This document shows positions 1 to 6,866 of a stretch of DNA of 13,317 nucleotides, one piece after another. The DNA comes from Paenibacillaceae bacterium (GTDB lineage Bacteria > Bacillota > Bacilli > Paenibacillales > NBRC-103111). Position 1 is the stretch's first letter. Every line of letters begins with the position of its first letter. Under the pieces are notes generated by a model. It had not been told where the DNA came from. It saw nothing but the letters and a program-made list of their open reading frames with translations, and did not search any database. The translations under genes were made by a program, and so were the position numbers. The stretch is from assembly GCA_020697475.1 (NCBI GenBank), contig JAJFMO010000077.1:1-13317 (forward strand), written 5' to 3'.

Positions 1-1464
1 ATACGACCACCAGCCGACGATATTGTTCATGAACTGGATCGGCCCATACAGCATCGCCATGTAGGTCACGAAAGTGATGATCGTTCCGAACGTCATCCCA
101 CCGTGAATCACTTTCCAGCCCCCAAACGCCCAGATCACGAGCCCGCCGAGTTGCGTCAGCATATTCAGCACCGGAAAGATTGTACTCCCCGTCTTGTTGA
201 ACGTTTGTTCCGCGGTCGAGAAGGCGCCGCTTACGTTGCCAAAACGCTCCATCTCCTGCCGCTCCTTGCCGAACGCTTTCACGACCCGGCTGCCGCTGAC
301 CGAATCGCTGATCAGAGCGTTCATCCGTGATACTCTGCGGTGACGGTTCCACGACAACCTCCACAGCTTGGGGAACGCCCGCCGCAGCAAGAGGAGCGTC
401 ACCGGCATCGGCACGAAGCACAGAAGCGTCAGCTTCCAGTTCATCCACAGCAAGACGCCGGTCACACCGATGATGTTCATGGCATTCACGATGAAGAAAG
501 GAATTCCGTCGACGAAAAAGTATTGCAGCTCGTTCGCATCGTTGTTGACCCGAGTCATCAGCTGGCCGGTTTGTTTTTTGTGGAAAAAGCTCAACGACAA
601 TCGCTGCATGGAGCTGAATACGGTCGATTTCAGGTCGAAGGCAACGTTGGCCGATAACCTGGCGTTCAGCACCCCGTACAACACCCCAAACAATAGCGAA
701 ATCGTGCGGAATATGACGATCAGCAGCACGACAAGGCCGATTTGCCCGGCGAATCGCCCCGTATTCCCAAGCGCCTGGTCGAACAGCACGGTGCCTTGAA
801 GATAGGGGATGACGAGACCGGTCGCCGAATTGAGCAGCATGAACAGCACGATGAAAAAAATGAGCATCTTATAGCTGGCGGCATATTTCAGCAGCCTGGC
901 GAAAATCGCGTGCTTCTTCAGACAGTGGGTGCAGATCGGCCGGTCTTTGTTGCTATACATCCGTCCACATTTGGGGCATGCGCCGTTTGATCCCGAAGCG
1001 TCCTCGCCTGTCGACTCGGAGCCCGCGGTCCACTCTTGTTTTTTCAGCTTTTCAAAAAGAGAAACGAATTTGGTTGCCTTCCCCATCTGCCCGTTGGTGA
1101 AGGCGGCGACGATACGCTCCGTTCCGTTATGCCGGATGACGACCATCCCGGAAGCGACGAGATTGACGATCTTGACGGATTCCACAAGCGTCAGCTCCAT
1201 CGTCTCCAGCCGCCAATTCGTCTGCGGCGCTTCCACCGCCTCTCGAAGTCGCCGCTTCTTAAGTCCCGTATAACCGGTAAACACTTTCTCTCGAATTTCT
1301 CTCTCATTCACGGCGATCAGCAACCGGTCTTGGCTCAGTAACAAATAAGTTTCCGCAAAGTCTCCTCGCAAGCTGCGATCGCACAGCAACCATCCGGTCA
1401 ATTCTTGTTCTGTCAGTCCGACGTCTTGCAGGGCGCCGGCCACCCCGCGATCCAAATTGTTCAT
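1..1464 (-). CDS. ABC exporter, permease part, with N-terminal PH-like region and zinc ribbon (3' end outside window)
   Basis: Reading from ATG at 1464 gives 488 codons without a stop to the window edge, so the C-terminal ATPase domain lies outside. Residues 1 to about 150 form a soluble region (YLLLSQDRLLIAV, GMVVIRHNG) that resembles a PH-like domain. A zinc ribbon follows, C163-x2-C166 and C178-x2-C181. From about residue 200 there are six predicted membrane segments of the type I exporter fold; the stretch RLSLSFFHKKQTGQLMTRVNND is the usual cytoplasmic coupling region of MsbA/LmrA-like half-transporters. The likely role is ATP-driven export of an unknown lipid, drug or peptide as a homodimer or heterodimer. 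The start follows GGAG 5 bases upstream. It is transcribed away from the AraC-type gene and has a good promoter at 1496-1524. The ATPase motifs cannot be checked here, so the family call rests on the membrane domain. Confidence 0.88.
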   Translation of the reverse strand, partial: MNNLDRGVAGALQDVGLTEQELTGWLLCDRSLRGDFAETYLLLSQDRLLIAVNEREIREKVFTGYTGLKKRRLREAVEAPQTNWRLETMELTLVESVKIVNLVASGMVVIRHNGTERIVAAFTNGQMGKATKFVSLFEKLKKQEWTAGSESTGEDASGSNGACPKCGRMYSNKDRPICTHCLKKHAIFARLLKYAASYKMLIFFIVLFMLLNSATGLVIPYLQGTVLFDQALGNTGRFAGQIGLVVLLIVIFRTISLLFGVLYGVLNARLSANVAFDLKSTVFSSMQRLSLSFFHKKQTGQLMTRVNNDANELQYFFVDGIPFFIVNAMNIIGVTGVLLWMNWKLTLLCFVPMPVTLLLLRRAFPKLWRLSWNRHRRVSRMNALISDSVSGSRVVKAFGKERQEMERFGNVSGAFSTAEQTFNKTGSTIFPVLNMLTQLGGLVIWAFGGWKVIHGGMTFGTIITFVTYMAMLYGPIQFMNNIVGWWSY

Positions 1465-1495
1465 AGCGTCTCCAATCCAATTGCAGGTTCTTTCC

Positions 1496-1524
1496 ATTAT
1501 ACCCGAGCGAAAAATCCCTTACAA
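1496..1524 (-). promoter_or_regulatory. Sigma-A-like promoter of the ABC exporter
   Basis: On the minus strand there is TTGTAA at 1519-1524, a 17-base spacer, then a perfect TATAAT at 1496-1501 preceded by GGG. It lies about 30 bases upstream of the ATG at 1464, which fits a short leader. Confidence 0.65.
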
Positions 1525-1547
1525 AGGAAAAAATGAGTATAAAATGT

Positions 1548-1575
1548 TTGACCCGCTTCCTCGCATAATGATAAA
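1548..1575 (+). promoter_or_regulatory. Possible promoter of the AraC-family gene
   Basis: TTGACC at 1548-1553 is followed after 16 bases by GATAAA at 1570-1575, about 47 bases before the ATG at 1623. The -35 match is good and the -10 moderate. It faces away from the exporter promoter, so both fall in the same 158-base intergenic stretch. No clear operator was seen between them. Confidence 0.4.
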
Positions 1576-1622
1576 TTTTATTTACTATTAAGAAGATTGA
1601 GAGAATAGAGCGGGGGAAGCTT

Positions 1623-2537
1623 ATGGTCAGCCCGATTCTCCCCATGGCGGGAAAAATGGATCAGCAGCAATTCACCCAACAAGTCATCTGGATGGGAGAG
1701 TGGACTCGTTCGCCCGAATGGGCGGTAAGTCGCGTCAACTCCCCGCGCTCGATCTTGTGGCTCATCCTCGAAGGCAACAAACAAGTTCGCATTAAGGGGA
1801 TGAGTTACTGCCTGGCTCCCGGAGATCTGGTAATCATCCCGCCGCATACTCTCCATTCGGTAGCCGCATCGCCCGATACCGACTGTCCGGTTCTCCAATT
1901 GGCGCTTGGCTGCGACTTGAAATCCGGGAATGACGATTTTTTCGTCAAATTCGGTTTTCCGCATGTAACGCGTATCGAAAGTACCGAGACACTGGAATGG
2001 CTTGCCGAAAGTTGGCGGACACTCATGAATTCCGTTCGAGAATATCGGAAGCTGAACCGTATGGATGCGAAAGCTGAGGCCCAATCGGTCGATAAGGGTC
2101 GCAGCATCGAACTTGCCTATTGGTACTCCAATGTACAGTCTGACTTTTTTCAACTATTCTCTCTCTTGATCCATACAATGCGAGAGCGGATCGTCGCTCG
2201 GCCGACGCCCAAGGACACTCGCGTCGAGCAAGCTTGCGCCATCCTCAGCGAGCATCTGGACGGTAAAACGCAAATAAGCGAAATCGCAAGCCGTGTGTTC
2301 TTGAGCGAATCACACTTGCGCTTGCTGTTTCGCCAAACGTTGGGCATATCGCCCAAGTCGTATTTGCGCCGAGCCCGCATGGAGAAAGCCAGGGAATTGC
2401 TCAGTATGACCGATCTTGACTTGGCGGAAATTTCCCGTCTGCTCGGCTTCGAGAATCAAAGCCGGTTCAGCCGGGAATTTCGTCAGTCCGAGTCGGTTAG
2501 TCCGAAGATATATCGCCGCCAATGGAAAAACTTTTGA
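1623..2537 (+). CDS. AraC-family transcriptional regulator with cupin sensor domain
   Basis: This 304-residue protein has the usual two-part architecture. Residues about 40-95 look like the small AraC-type cupin sensor (LILEGNKQVRIKG, then LAPGDLVIIPPHTLHSV), which commonly binds a sugar. The C-terminal 100 residues hold two helix-turn-helix motifs: QISEIASRVFLSESHLRLLF and LAEISRLLGFENQSRFSREF, ending in the typical SPKIYRRQ. It probably activates a sugar-uptake gene. Its neighbour, converging from the other side with only 6 bases between the stops, is a solute-binding protein, and such pairs are often regulator and target; that link is inference. The ATG at 1623 is chosen because a GGGGGAAG ribosome site sits just upstream at 1612-1619. 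The effector cannot be told from sequence; arabinose or an arabino-oligosaccharide is a guess from context. Confidence 0.92.
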   Translation: MVSPILPMAGKMDQQQFTQQVIWMGEWTRSPEWAVSRVNSPRSILWLILEGNKQVRIKGMSYCLAPGDLVIIPPHTLHSVAASPDTDCPVLQLALGCDLKSGNDDFFVKFGFPHVTRIESTETLEWLAESWRTLMNSVREYRKLNRMDAKAEAQSVDKGRSIELAYWYSNVQSDFFQLFSLLIHTMRERIVARPTPKDTRVEQACAILSEHLDGKTQISEIASRVFLSESHLRLLFRQTLGISPKSYLRRARMEKARELLSMTDLDLAEISRLLGFENQSRFSREFRQSESVSPKIYRRQWKNF

Positions 2538-2543
2538 GCGCGA

Positions 2544-3899
2544 TTATTGGTTTTTCTTCTCCTCCAACGCCTTGTTGGCGTTGTCGGTCGCCTCGGCTAG
2601 CGCTGTGTTGATATCGGACTTGCCCTTCAGTATTTGGTCGATTGCCTTGGTCAGGAACGGCCGAACCAAATCGTCATCCGTCGTCCGATCGGCACCCGGA
2701 GTATGTGTCACTTTGAAGATTCCCTGAATGTTCTTGCCTTTGGTCGAAGCCAAGTCACCTGCAAAATTTTTCTTCATCTCCGGATCGTTCAGTGCCGACA
2801 GCCGTCCTTGCTTGGTCATCGCCAGTTGATGCTCTTTGTCGGTAATGAGCGAGAGAATCTGCATGATCTCGTTTGGATGCTTCGTTACCGTGGATATCAG
2901 CATCACATGGGCGTTCACTTCCCATCCTTTGCCCGGCATATCCTTATACTGCGGGTACGAAACGACATCCCAATTCAATGGATCCCCGTCTGTCACTGCC
3001 TGATTGATACTTCCGAGCAAACCTCCGAAGGCAAGAAACATCGCTTCGGTCTTATCCTTGATGAAAGCTCCAGTCGCTTTCTTCCCAATATCGTATCGGT
3101 TGTTCGGGATGTTTAGGTTGATGTTCATATACGTTTGAATCAGCTTCTTCCATCCGTCCGTCGTCATATCGGCTTTGCCTGTCTTCTTGTCGATGAAAGG
3201 CACAGCAAGCGCCGTCCCGAAGTTGGTGATGCTGTTCGGATCGATCGCCCGATATTGAACGCCGTCTTCCGTGCGAGCCACTTTCTTGCCGAGTTCGATC
3301 AACTCGTCGAACGTCATGCCGTCCTTCGGATACGGAACACCAAACTTATCGAATATATCTTTATTGTAAAAGTTCGCGGCGAAATTCATCGAGAAGGGCA
3401 GGGCGAACGTTTCCCTTTTGGCGCTGTAGTGCTTAAGCGTTTCCATGATGACGGGATCGAATTTCGCCAAGTCCACATTGTTCCGCTTCGCCAACTCTTG
3501 CAAATCCGTGGCTAAGCCCAAGTCGATGTAATCATTGATATAACGGCTGTCTCCGAAAATAAAATCCGGGAAGTTGCCGGCCGCTACCAAATCGGGCGCA
3601 GTCTGTCCCTTACCGTTGCGGACGATTTCGATCGTGACATTCGGATACTTCTTATGCACCGGATCGGCGATCAAGTCGGCGAATTCTTTATCCGTCAGCC
3701 CAGCCTGTCGTTGGAACATTCGGAGCGTTATCGATTCCGTGGAAAATGCAGGCGCGGCGACGGCCTTGTCTTGGCCTTTGGCCGTGGTTGGGCTCTCGCC
3801 TTGGCTCGGGCCCGCCCCTTGGCTGCCGCAACCGGCCATCATCGCCGCGGCCATCAGTACGGCGACGATTCCCATTCTTTTTCGATGCTTGTACAACAA
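2544..3899 (-). CDS. Extracellular sugar-type solute-binding lipoprotein (ABC importer component)
   Basis: The 451-residue product has a lipoprotein signal: basic KHRKR, a hydrophobic core, then MMAGC with the lipidated cysteine at residue 24, so it should be anchored outside the membrane. The body has the family 1 solute-binding fold, with the typical FYNKDIFDKFGVPYPKDG signature and a C-terminal DINTALAEATDNANKALEE helix. It resembles the 6867-8198 product in several blocks (NKDIFDKFGV-YPKDGMT, DKT/DRT-x-AM, C-terminal helix), so the two are paralogues or homologues. It should hand a carbohydrate to a permease, but none lies next to it; permeases and a shared ATPase must be elsewhere. The start is TTG, supported by GAGGGGG 7 bases upstream; an in-frame ATG at 3875 would leave a signal peptide without its basic part. 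The substrate is unknown. Confidence 0.9.
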   Translation of the reverse strand: MLYKHRKRMGIVAVLMAAAMMAGCGSQGAGPSQGESPTTAKGQDKAVAAPAFSTESITLRMFQRQAGLTDKEFADLIADPVHKKYPNVTIEIVRNGKGQTAPDLVAAGNFPDFIFGDSRYINDYIDLGLATDLQELAKRNNVDLAKFDPVIMETLKHYSAKRETFALPFSMNFAANFYNKDIFDKFGVPYPKDGMTFDELIELGKKVARTEDGVQYRAIDPNSITNFGTALAVPFIDKKTGKADMTTDGWKKLIQTYMNINLNIPNNRYDIGKKATGAFIKDKTEAMFLAFGGLLGSINQAVTDGDPLNWDVVSYPQYKDMPGKGWEVNAHVMLISTVTKHPNEIMQILSLITDKEHQLAMTKQGRLSALNDPEMKKNFAGDLASTKGKNIQGIFKVTHTPGADRTTDDDLVRPFLTKAIDQILKGKSDINTALAEATDNANKALEEKKNQ

Positions 3900-3906
3900 C
3901 TTGATG

Positions 3907-3913
3907 CCCCCTC
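3907..3913 (-). promoter_or_regulatory. Ribosome binding site that fixes a TTG start
   Basis: GAGGGGG on the minus strand lies 7 bases before TTG at 3899. The ATG eight codons further in has no such site, so TTG is the better start for the solute-binding protein. Confidence 0.6.
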
Positions 3914-3943
3914 GTATTTTTCGAGTGAAAGAAGGAATATGGG

Positions 3944-3965
3944 TTCCCCGGCTTGCGCCGGGGAA
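3944..3965 (-). terminator. Hairpin between the metallo-beta-lactamase gene and the solute-binding gene
   Basis: A perfect 9-base stem with a 4-base loop: TTCCCCGGC at 3944-3952, TTGC loop, GCCGGGGAA at 3957-3965. It starts 22 bases after the stop of the hydrolase gene and ends 45 bases before the TTG of the next gene. The downstream side on the minus strand is only moderately U-rich (CCCATATTCCTTCTTT), so it could be a terminator, a partial terminator or an mRNA-stabilising stem. Confidence 0.5.
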
Positions 3966-3986
3966 GGAGAAGCCTTGTCCTCGAGA

Positions 3987-4934
3987 CTACGGTTGCCATT
4001 CGGCGGCGGTGCTGGACCACCAATGGGTTCCGTCGTTTGCCAAATACATCGTATGATTTGCATAGGCGCTCCAATAAGTTAGGCCCCTAGTTTGCAATTT
4101 GTTTTTGAACGTTACGATATTGGATGCGTTCGTCTGATTGGGAATCAATACTTTACTGAATGTCCTGGAAGGAGCAGCAATATAGTCCAAAAAATCATCC
4201 GAGGTCGTACCGGAACCTCCATGATGTGGAGCGGTGATGACTTGAACTGCAGTAAAATTAGTAGTATTAGGATATCTTTGCATTAACAGATCTTGCGCCT
4301 CGATTCCCGCATCGCCAGTGAACATAATCCCTTGGTCGCCATACTTGATCGTGAAGATGAGGGAGAGATCGTTGACATATTGCCAGGAACCCGGGGACCA
4401 CGGCGGGTTGAAGTCGTCTGTCGTTGCAGGTGCATAAACGTGGGCGGATAATGACAATCCGTTATCTGCAACCGTGGTCGGCGTGAATAATTCATCCCCT
4501 CTGGTTACATACTTGACCGTCACTCCTTTGCTTGCCGCCTGCCTTTGCATATTAATGCAATCCTGCGAATCGCATGGCGCATTTCCGCCCGGGAACTCCA
4601 CTACTCCGACATCGTAATTGGCAATTAGGTTGTTGAAGTTTGCAATATGATCCGTATGTTCATGCGTGCCGACCAAATAATCGATTTTTGTAATTCCGAG
4701 CGAAGCCAGCTTGTCGTAGAAAGTTTGCGCACTGGCGTCGTTTCCCGCATCCACGACCATGACTTTCCCGTTCGGGAGTCGAACGATAAACCCAGCGCCG
4801 GACACATCCACCATGTGAACGGTCAAATTGTGGGTAACCGCCTCGGCCTTGTGCGTTCCGAATTGAACCGTACTGAGAAGCAAAGCAAACGTCAATGCGC
4901 AAAATGTCAAAATCCTTAGCAGTTTCTTCTTCAC
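3987..4934 (-). CDS. Secreted metallo-beta-lactamase-fold hydrolase, ComEC-like
   Basis: This 315-residue protein starts with a Sec signal peptide (MKKKLLRILTFCALTFALLL, likely cut after AEA near residue 32). The mature part is a compact metallo-beta-lactamase domain: LVGTHEHTDH gives H91, H93, D95 and H96, then IMFTGDAG gives D208, and TAPHHGG gives H237/H238, so the metal ligands look complete. The nearest known group is the ComEC/Rec2 C-terminal domain and its stand-alone relatives, here without membrane segments. Family members act on phosphodiesters such as DNA; the actual substrate is unknown. The motif normally reading DVGQGD is DVSGAG here. The start is GTG at 4934; an in-frame stop lies three codons upstream and no later ATG occurs before residue 41. 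AGGAGG lies 11 bases before it. Codon use looks more AT-rich than in araA or araB, which may mean a different origin. Confidence 0.87.
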   Translation of the reverse strand: MKKKLLRILTFCALTFALLLSTVQFGTHKAEAVTHNLTVHMVDVSGAGFIVRLPNGKVMVVDAGNDASAQTFYDKLASLGITKIDYLVGTHEHTDHIANFNNLIANYDVGVVEFPGGNAPCDSQDCINMQRQAASKGVTVKYVTRGDELFTPTTVADNGLSLSAHVYAPATTDDFNPPWSPGSWQYVNDLSLIFTIKYGDQGIMFTGDAGIEAQDLLMQRYPNTTNFTAVQVITAPHHGGSGTTSDDFLDYIAAPSRTFSKVLIPNQTNASNIVTFKNKLQTRGLTYWSAYANHTMYLANDGTHWWSSTAAEWQP

Positions 4935-4945
4935 GTTACTTCATA

Positions 4946-4952
4946 CCTCCTT
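4946..4952 (-). promoter_or_regulatory. Ribosome binding site of the GTG-started hydrolase gene
   Basis: AAGGAGG on the minus strand, 11 bases before GTG at 4934. The better-spaced ATG in between is followed after one codon by a stop (ATG AAG TAA), so the long spacing to GTG appears real. Confidence 0.55.
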
Positions 4953-5063
4953 TATTCGATTTAATCCGCTTACACACTTTCGCCTAGTCAAGTATATTGG
5001 GCGAATCCCTCATTTCATCGCCTCCCTTCGCCAGAGAATCAAGTGATTTTTGTGAGCACTTAC

Positions 5064-5069
5064 ATTATA
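5064..5069 (-). promoter_or_regulatory. Possible -10 element for the hydrolase gene
   Basis: A perfect TATAAT on the minus strand lies 130 bases before the GTG at 4934 and just after the araA terminator. No good -35 sequence was found at 16-18 bases, so this is tentative. Between it and the gene the leader contains two very short reading frames (see findings). Nothing else was recognised in the 4935-5145 stretch. Confidence 0.3.
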
Positions 5070-5145
5070 AAGGATATTGGCTGTACGAAATGGACGTGAA
5101 CGATTGTCTATTTGATGAAAACGATTATCATAAGGTGCCTTTAAA

Positions 5146-5182
5146 CAATAAAAGCGACACCCCGAGGGTGCCGCTTTTATTG
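5146..5182 (-). terminator. Intrinsic terminator after araA, possibly bidirectional
   Basis: CAATAAAAGCG at 5146-5156 pairs with CGCTTTTATTG at 5172-5182. After one A/C mismatch (5157/5171), CACCC at 5158-5162 pairs with GGGTG at 5166-5170, around a 3-base loop. On the minus strand it begins 15 bases after the araA stop and ends in TTTTATTGTTT. The A-rich opposite arm would also work on the plus strand. Confidence 0.85.
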
Positions 5183-5196
5183 AACGATCCGGATGG

Positions 5197-6684
5197 TCAG
5201 CGCCGCCAGACGAGCTCGCTCCATTGTAACTCGTTGCGGAAGCTTCTAAGCCTCGTGTCACTGTCGATCAGCGCGCACTCGACGCCGACGAGCTCGGCCC
5301 AGTCAGCCAATTGCTCCGCGGTGACCGTGTAAGAGAAGCACGTATGGTGCGCGCCGCCGGCGTAGATCCACGCCTCCGCCGAACCGGCGAGTGACGGCTG
5401 CGGCTTCCACAGCACGCGGGCGACCGGCAGCTGCGGCATCGCTTGCTCGGGCTGCAGCGCGTCGACCTCGTTCACGAGCAACCGGAAGCGGTGGCCGAGG
5501 TCGATCAGCGAGGCGTTGAGCGCCGCGCCGCTGCGACCGTCGAATACAAGGCGAGCCGGGTCGGCTTTGCCGCCGATTCCAAGCGGATGCACTTCAAGCC
5601 GAGGCTTCGTTGCGGAGATCGTCGGGCAAATCTCCAGCATGTGGGCGCCGAGAACCATTTCGTTGCCCGGTTCCATATGGTATGTATAATCTTCCATGAA
5701 GGACGTGCCCTCGTTGCCGGCGATCATCTTCATCACGCGTACGAGTGCGGCCGTCTTCCAGTCGCCTTCGCCGCCGAAGCCGTAGCCTTGCGCCATCAAG
5801 CGCTGAACGGCGAGCCCGGGCAGCTGGGGCAGTCCATGCAAGTCCTCAAACGTGGTCGTAAAGGCGCTGAATCCGCCCTCTTCGAGCAGGGACTTGAGGG
5901 CGAGCTCGATTTGAGCTTGCTCGCGGATCGCCTGGCGGGTCGGCCCTTCGGTGCGGCCGGCCGAGACGATGTCATAGAGCGAGGCATATTCTTCGAGCAG
6001 CGCGTTCACTTCGCCGACGGGAATCTCCCGCATCCGCTGCACCAAATCGCCGACGCCGTAGCCGTTGATCGACCAGCCGAATTGCAGCTGGGCTTCGACT
6101 TTGTCGCCCTCGGTCACAGCCACCTGGCGCATGTTGTCGCCGAAGCGCGCCACCTTGAGGCTGCGCCCTTCGACGACGGCGACGGCTACCCGCATCCAGG
6201 CGCCGATGCGAGCTTGCACCTGGGCGTCCGCCCAATGGCCGGCCACCACTTTGCGCGGCTTGCCCATGCGCGAGACGATGAAGCCGTACTCGCGGTCGCC
6301 GTGCGCCGCCTGGTTCAAGTTCATGAAGTCCATGTCGATCGTCGACCACGGAATGTCGCGGTTATACTGCGTATGCAGATGGAGCAGCGGTTTACGCAGT
6401 TCGGACAGGCCGGCGATCCACATTTTGGCCGGGGAGAACGTGTGCATCCACGTAATCAGGCCGGCGCACTCCGGGTCGCCGTTCGCTTCGACGCACAGGC
6501 TGCGGATTTCGTCGGGCGTCTTGACAACCGGCTTGAACTCGACAAAGAAAGGCAGCTTTGCTTCATGGCTCAAGCTTGCGGCGATTTGCCCGGAATGGTC
6601 CGCAACCTGCTTCAGTGTCTCTTCTCCATAAAGATGTTGGCTTCCGGTGACGAACCAGAAAACGTACTTTTTCAAATTCAACAT
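5197..6684 (-). CDS. araA: L-arabinose isomerase
   Basis: AraA converts L-arabinose to L-ribulose in the cytoplasm, the first step of arabinose use, and needs Mn2+. The 495-residue product has the family's normal length and matches Bacillus AraA along its whole length: FWFVTGSQHLYGEETL at the N-terminus, CAGLITWMHTFSPAKMWI, HLHTQYNRDIPW, KVARFGDNMRQVAVTEGDKV, TSFMEDYTYHMEPGNEM and AGGAHHTC near the end. The metal and catalytic residues appear to be E306, E331, H348 and H447. No damage is visible. The ATG at 6684 follows AAGGAGG by 10 bases. It ends in a strong terminator and is transcribed divergently from the solute-binding gene at 6867, separated from araB and araD by that gene, so unlike the usual araABD operon it forms its own unit. 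GC content is visibly higher than in the flanking binding-protein genes. Confidence 0.97.
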   Translation of the reverse strand: MLNLKKYVFWFVTGSQHLYGEETLKQVADHSGQIAASLSHEAKLPFFVEFKPVVKTPDEIRSLCVEANGDPECAGLITWMHTFSPAKMWIAGLSELRKPLLHLHTQYNRDIPWSTIDMDFMNLNQAAHGDREYGFIVSRMGKPRKVVAGHWADAQVQARIGAWMRVAVAVVEGRSLKVARFGDNMRQVAVTEGDKVEAQLQFGWSINGYGVGDLVQRMREIPVGEVNALLEEYASLYDIVSAGRTEGPTRQAIREQAQIELALKSLLEEGGFSAFTTTFEDLHGLPQLPGLAVQRLMAQGYGFGGEGDWKTAALVRVMKMIAGNEGTSFMEDYTYHMEPGNEMVLGAHMLEICPTISATKPRLEVHPLGIGGKADPARLVFDGRSGAALNASLIDLGHRFRLLVNEVDALQPEQAMPQLPVARVLWKPQPSLAGSAEAWIYAGGAHHTCFSYTVTAEQLADWAELVGVECALIDSDTRLRSFRNELQWSELVWRR

Positions 6685-6728
6685 GGGAAAATAGCCTCCT
6701 TGATAGGAAATATAGACAGATTAAAGGC

Positions 6729-6757
6729 GCAGAAATGGATTGACTGTATTTTTCTGC
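6729..6757. promoter_or_regulatory. Inverted repeat, candidate operator in the araA / binding-protein intergenic region
   Basis: GCAGAAA at 6729-6735 and TTTCTGC at 6751-6757 are exact inverted copies 15 bases apart, 22 bases centre to centre. The repeat covers the -35 hexamer of the plus-strand promoter and lies 45 bases upstream of the araA start on the other strand. The position suggests a repressor or dimeric regulator site; the protein is unknown. Confidence 0.45.
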
Positions 6758-6768
6758 CAACCTATAGT
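6740..6768 (+). promoter_or_regulatory. Sigma-A-like promoter of the second solute-binding gene
   Basis: TTGACT at 6740-6745, a 17-base spacer, then TATAGT at 6763-6768: ten of twelve consensus bases. Transcription would start near 6775, giving a leader of about 90 bases before the ATG at 6867. No equally good promoter was seen for araA on the other strand. Confidence 0.75.
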
Positions 6769-6814
6769 TAAAAGTGTAAATCAGCAAAGAAGCGAGGGAT
6801 ATCGAACATCTTTT

Positions 6815-6828
6815 TGAAACCGCTTAAT
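6815..6828 (+). promoter_or_regulatory. cre-like site (possible CcpA binding)
   Basis: The 14 bases TGAAACCGCTTAAT fit the catabolite-responsive consensus TGWNANCGNTNWCA except for the last two positions. It lies about 40 bases downstream of the predicted transcription start of the solute-binding gene, where CcpA can act as a roadblock. The match is imperfect. Confidence 0.35.
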
Positions 6829-6866
6829 TCTAGTTATTTTTAACAAAAAAGTAAAGGAGTGTATTT

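Noticed and set aside
2565..2583. Stem CAACGCC-TTGTT-GGCGTTG just after the AraC-type gene
   Set aside because: It lies inside the solute-binding coding region (NANKALEE) and has no following T-run.
5443..6771. Long plus-strand open frame of 442 codons opposite araA
   Set aside because: It is antisense to an intact araA, has no family-like sequence and arises from high GC codon structure.
6685..6866. AraR operator of the Bacillus subtilis type
   Set aside because: No ATTTGTAC-like half-sites were found here or upstream of araD.
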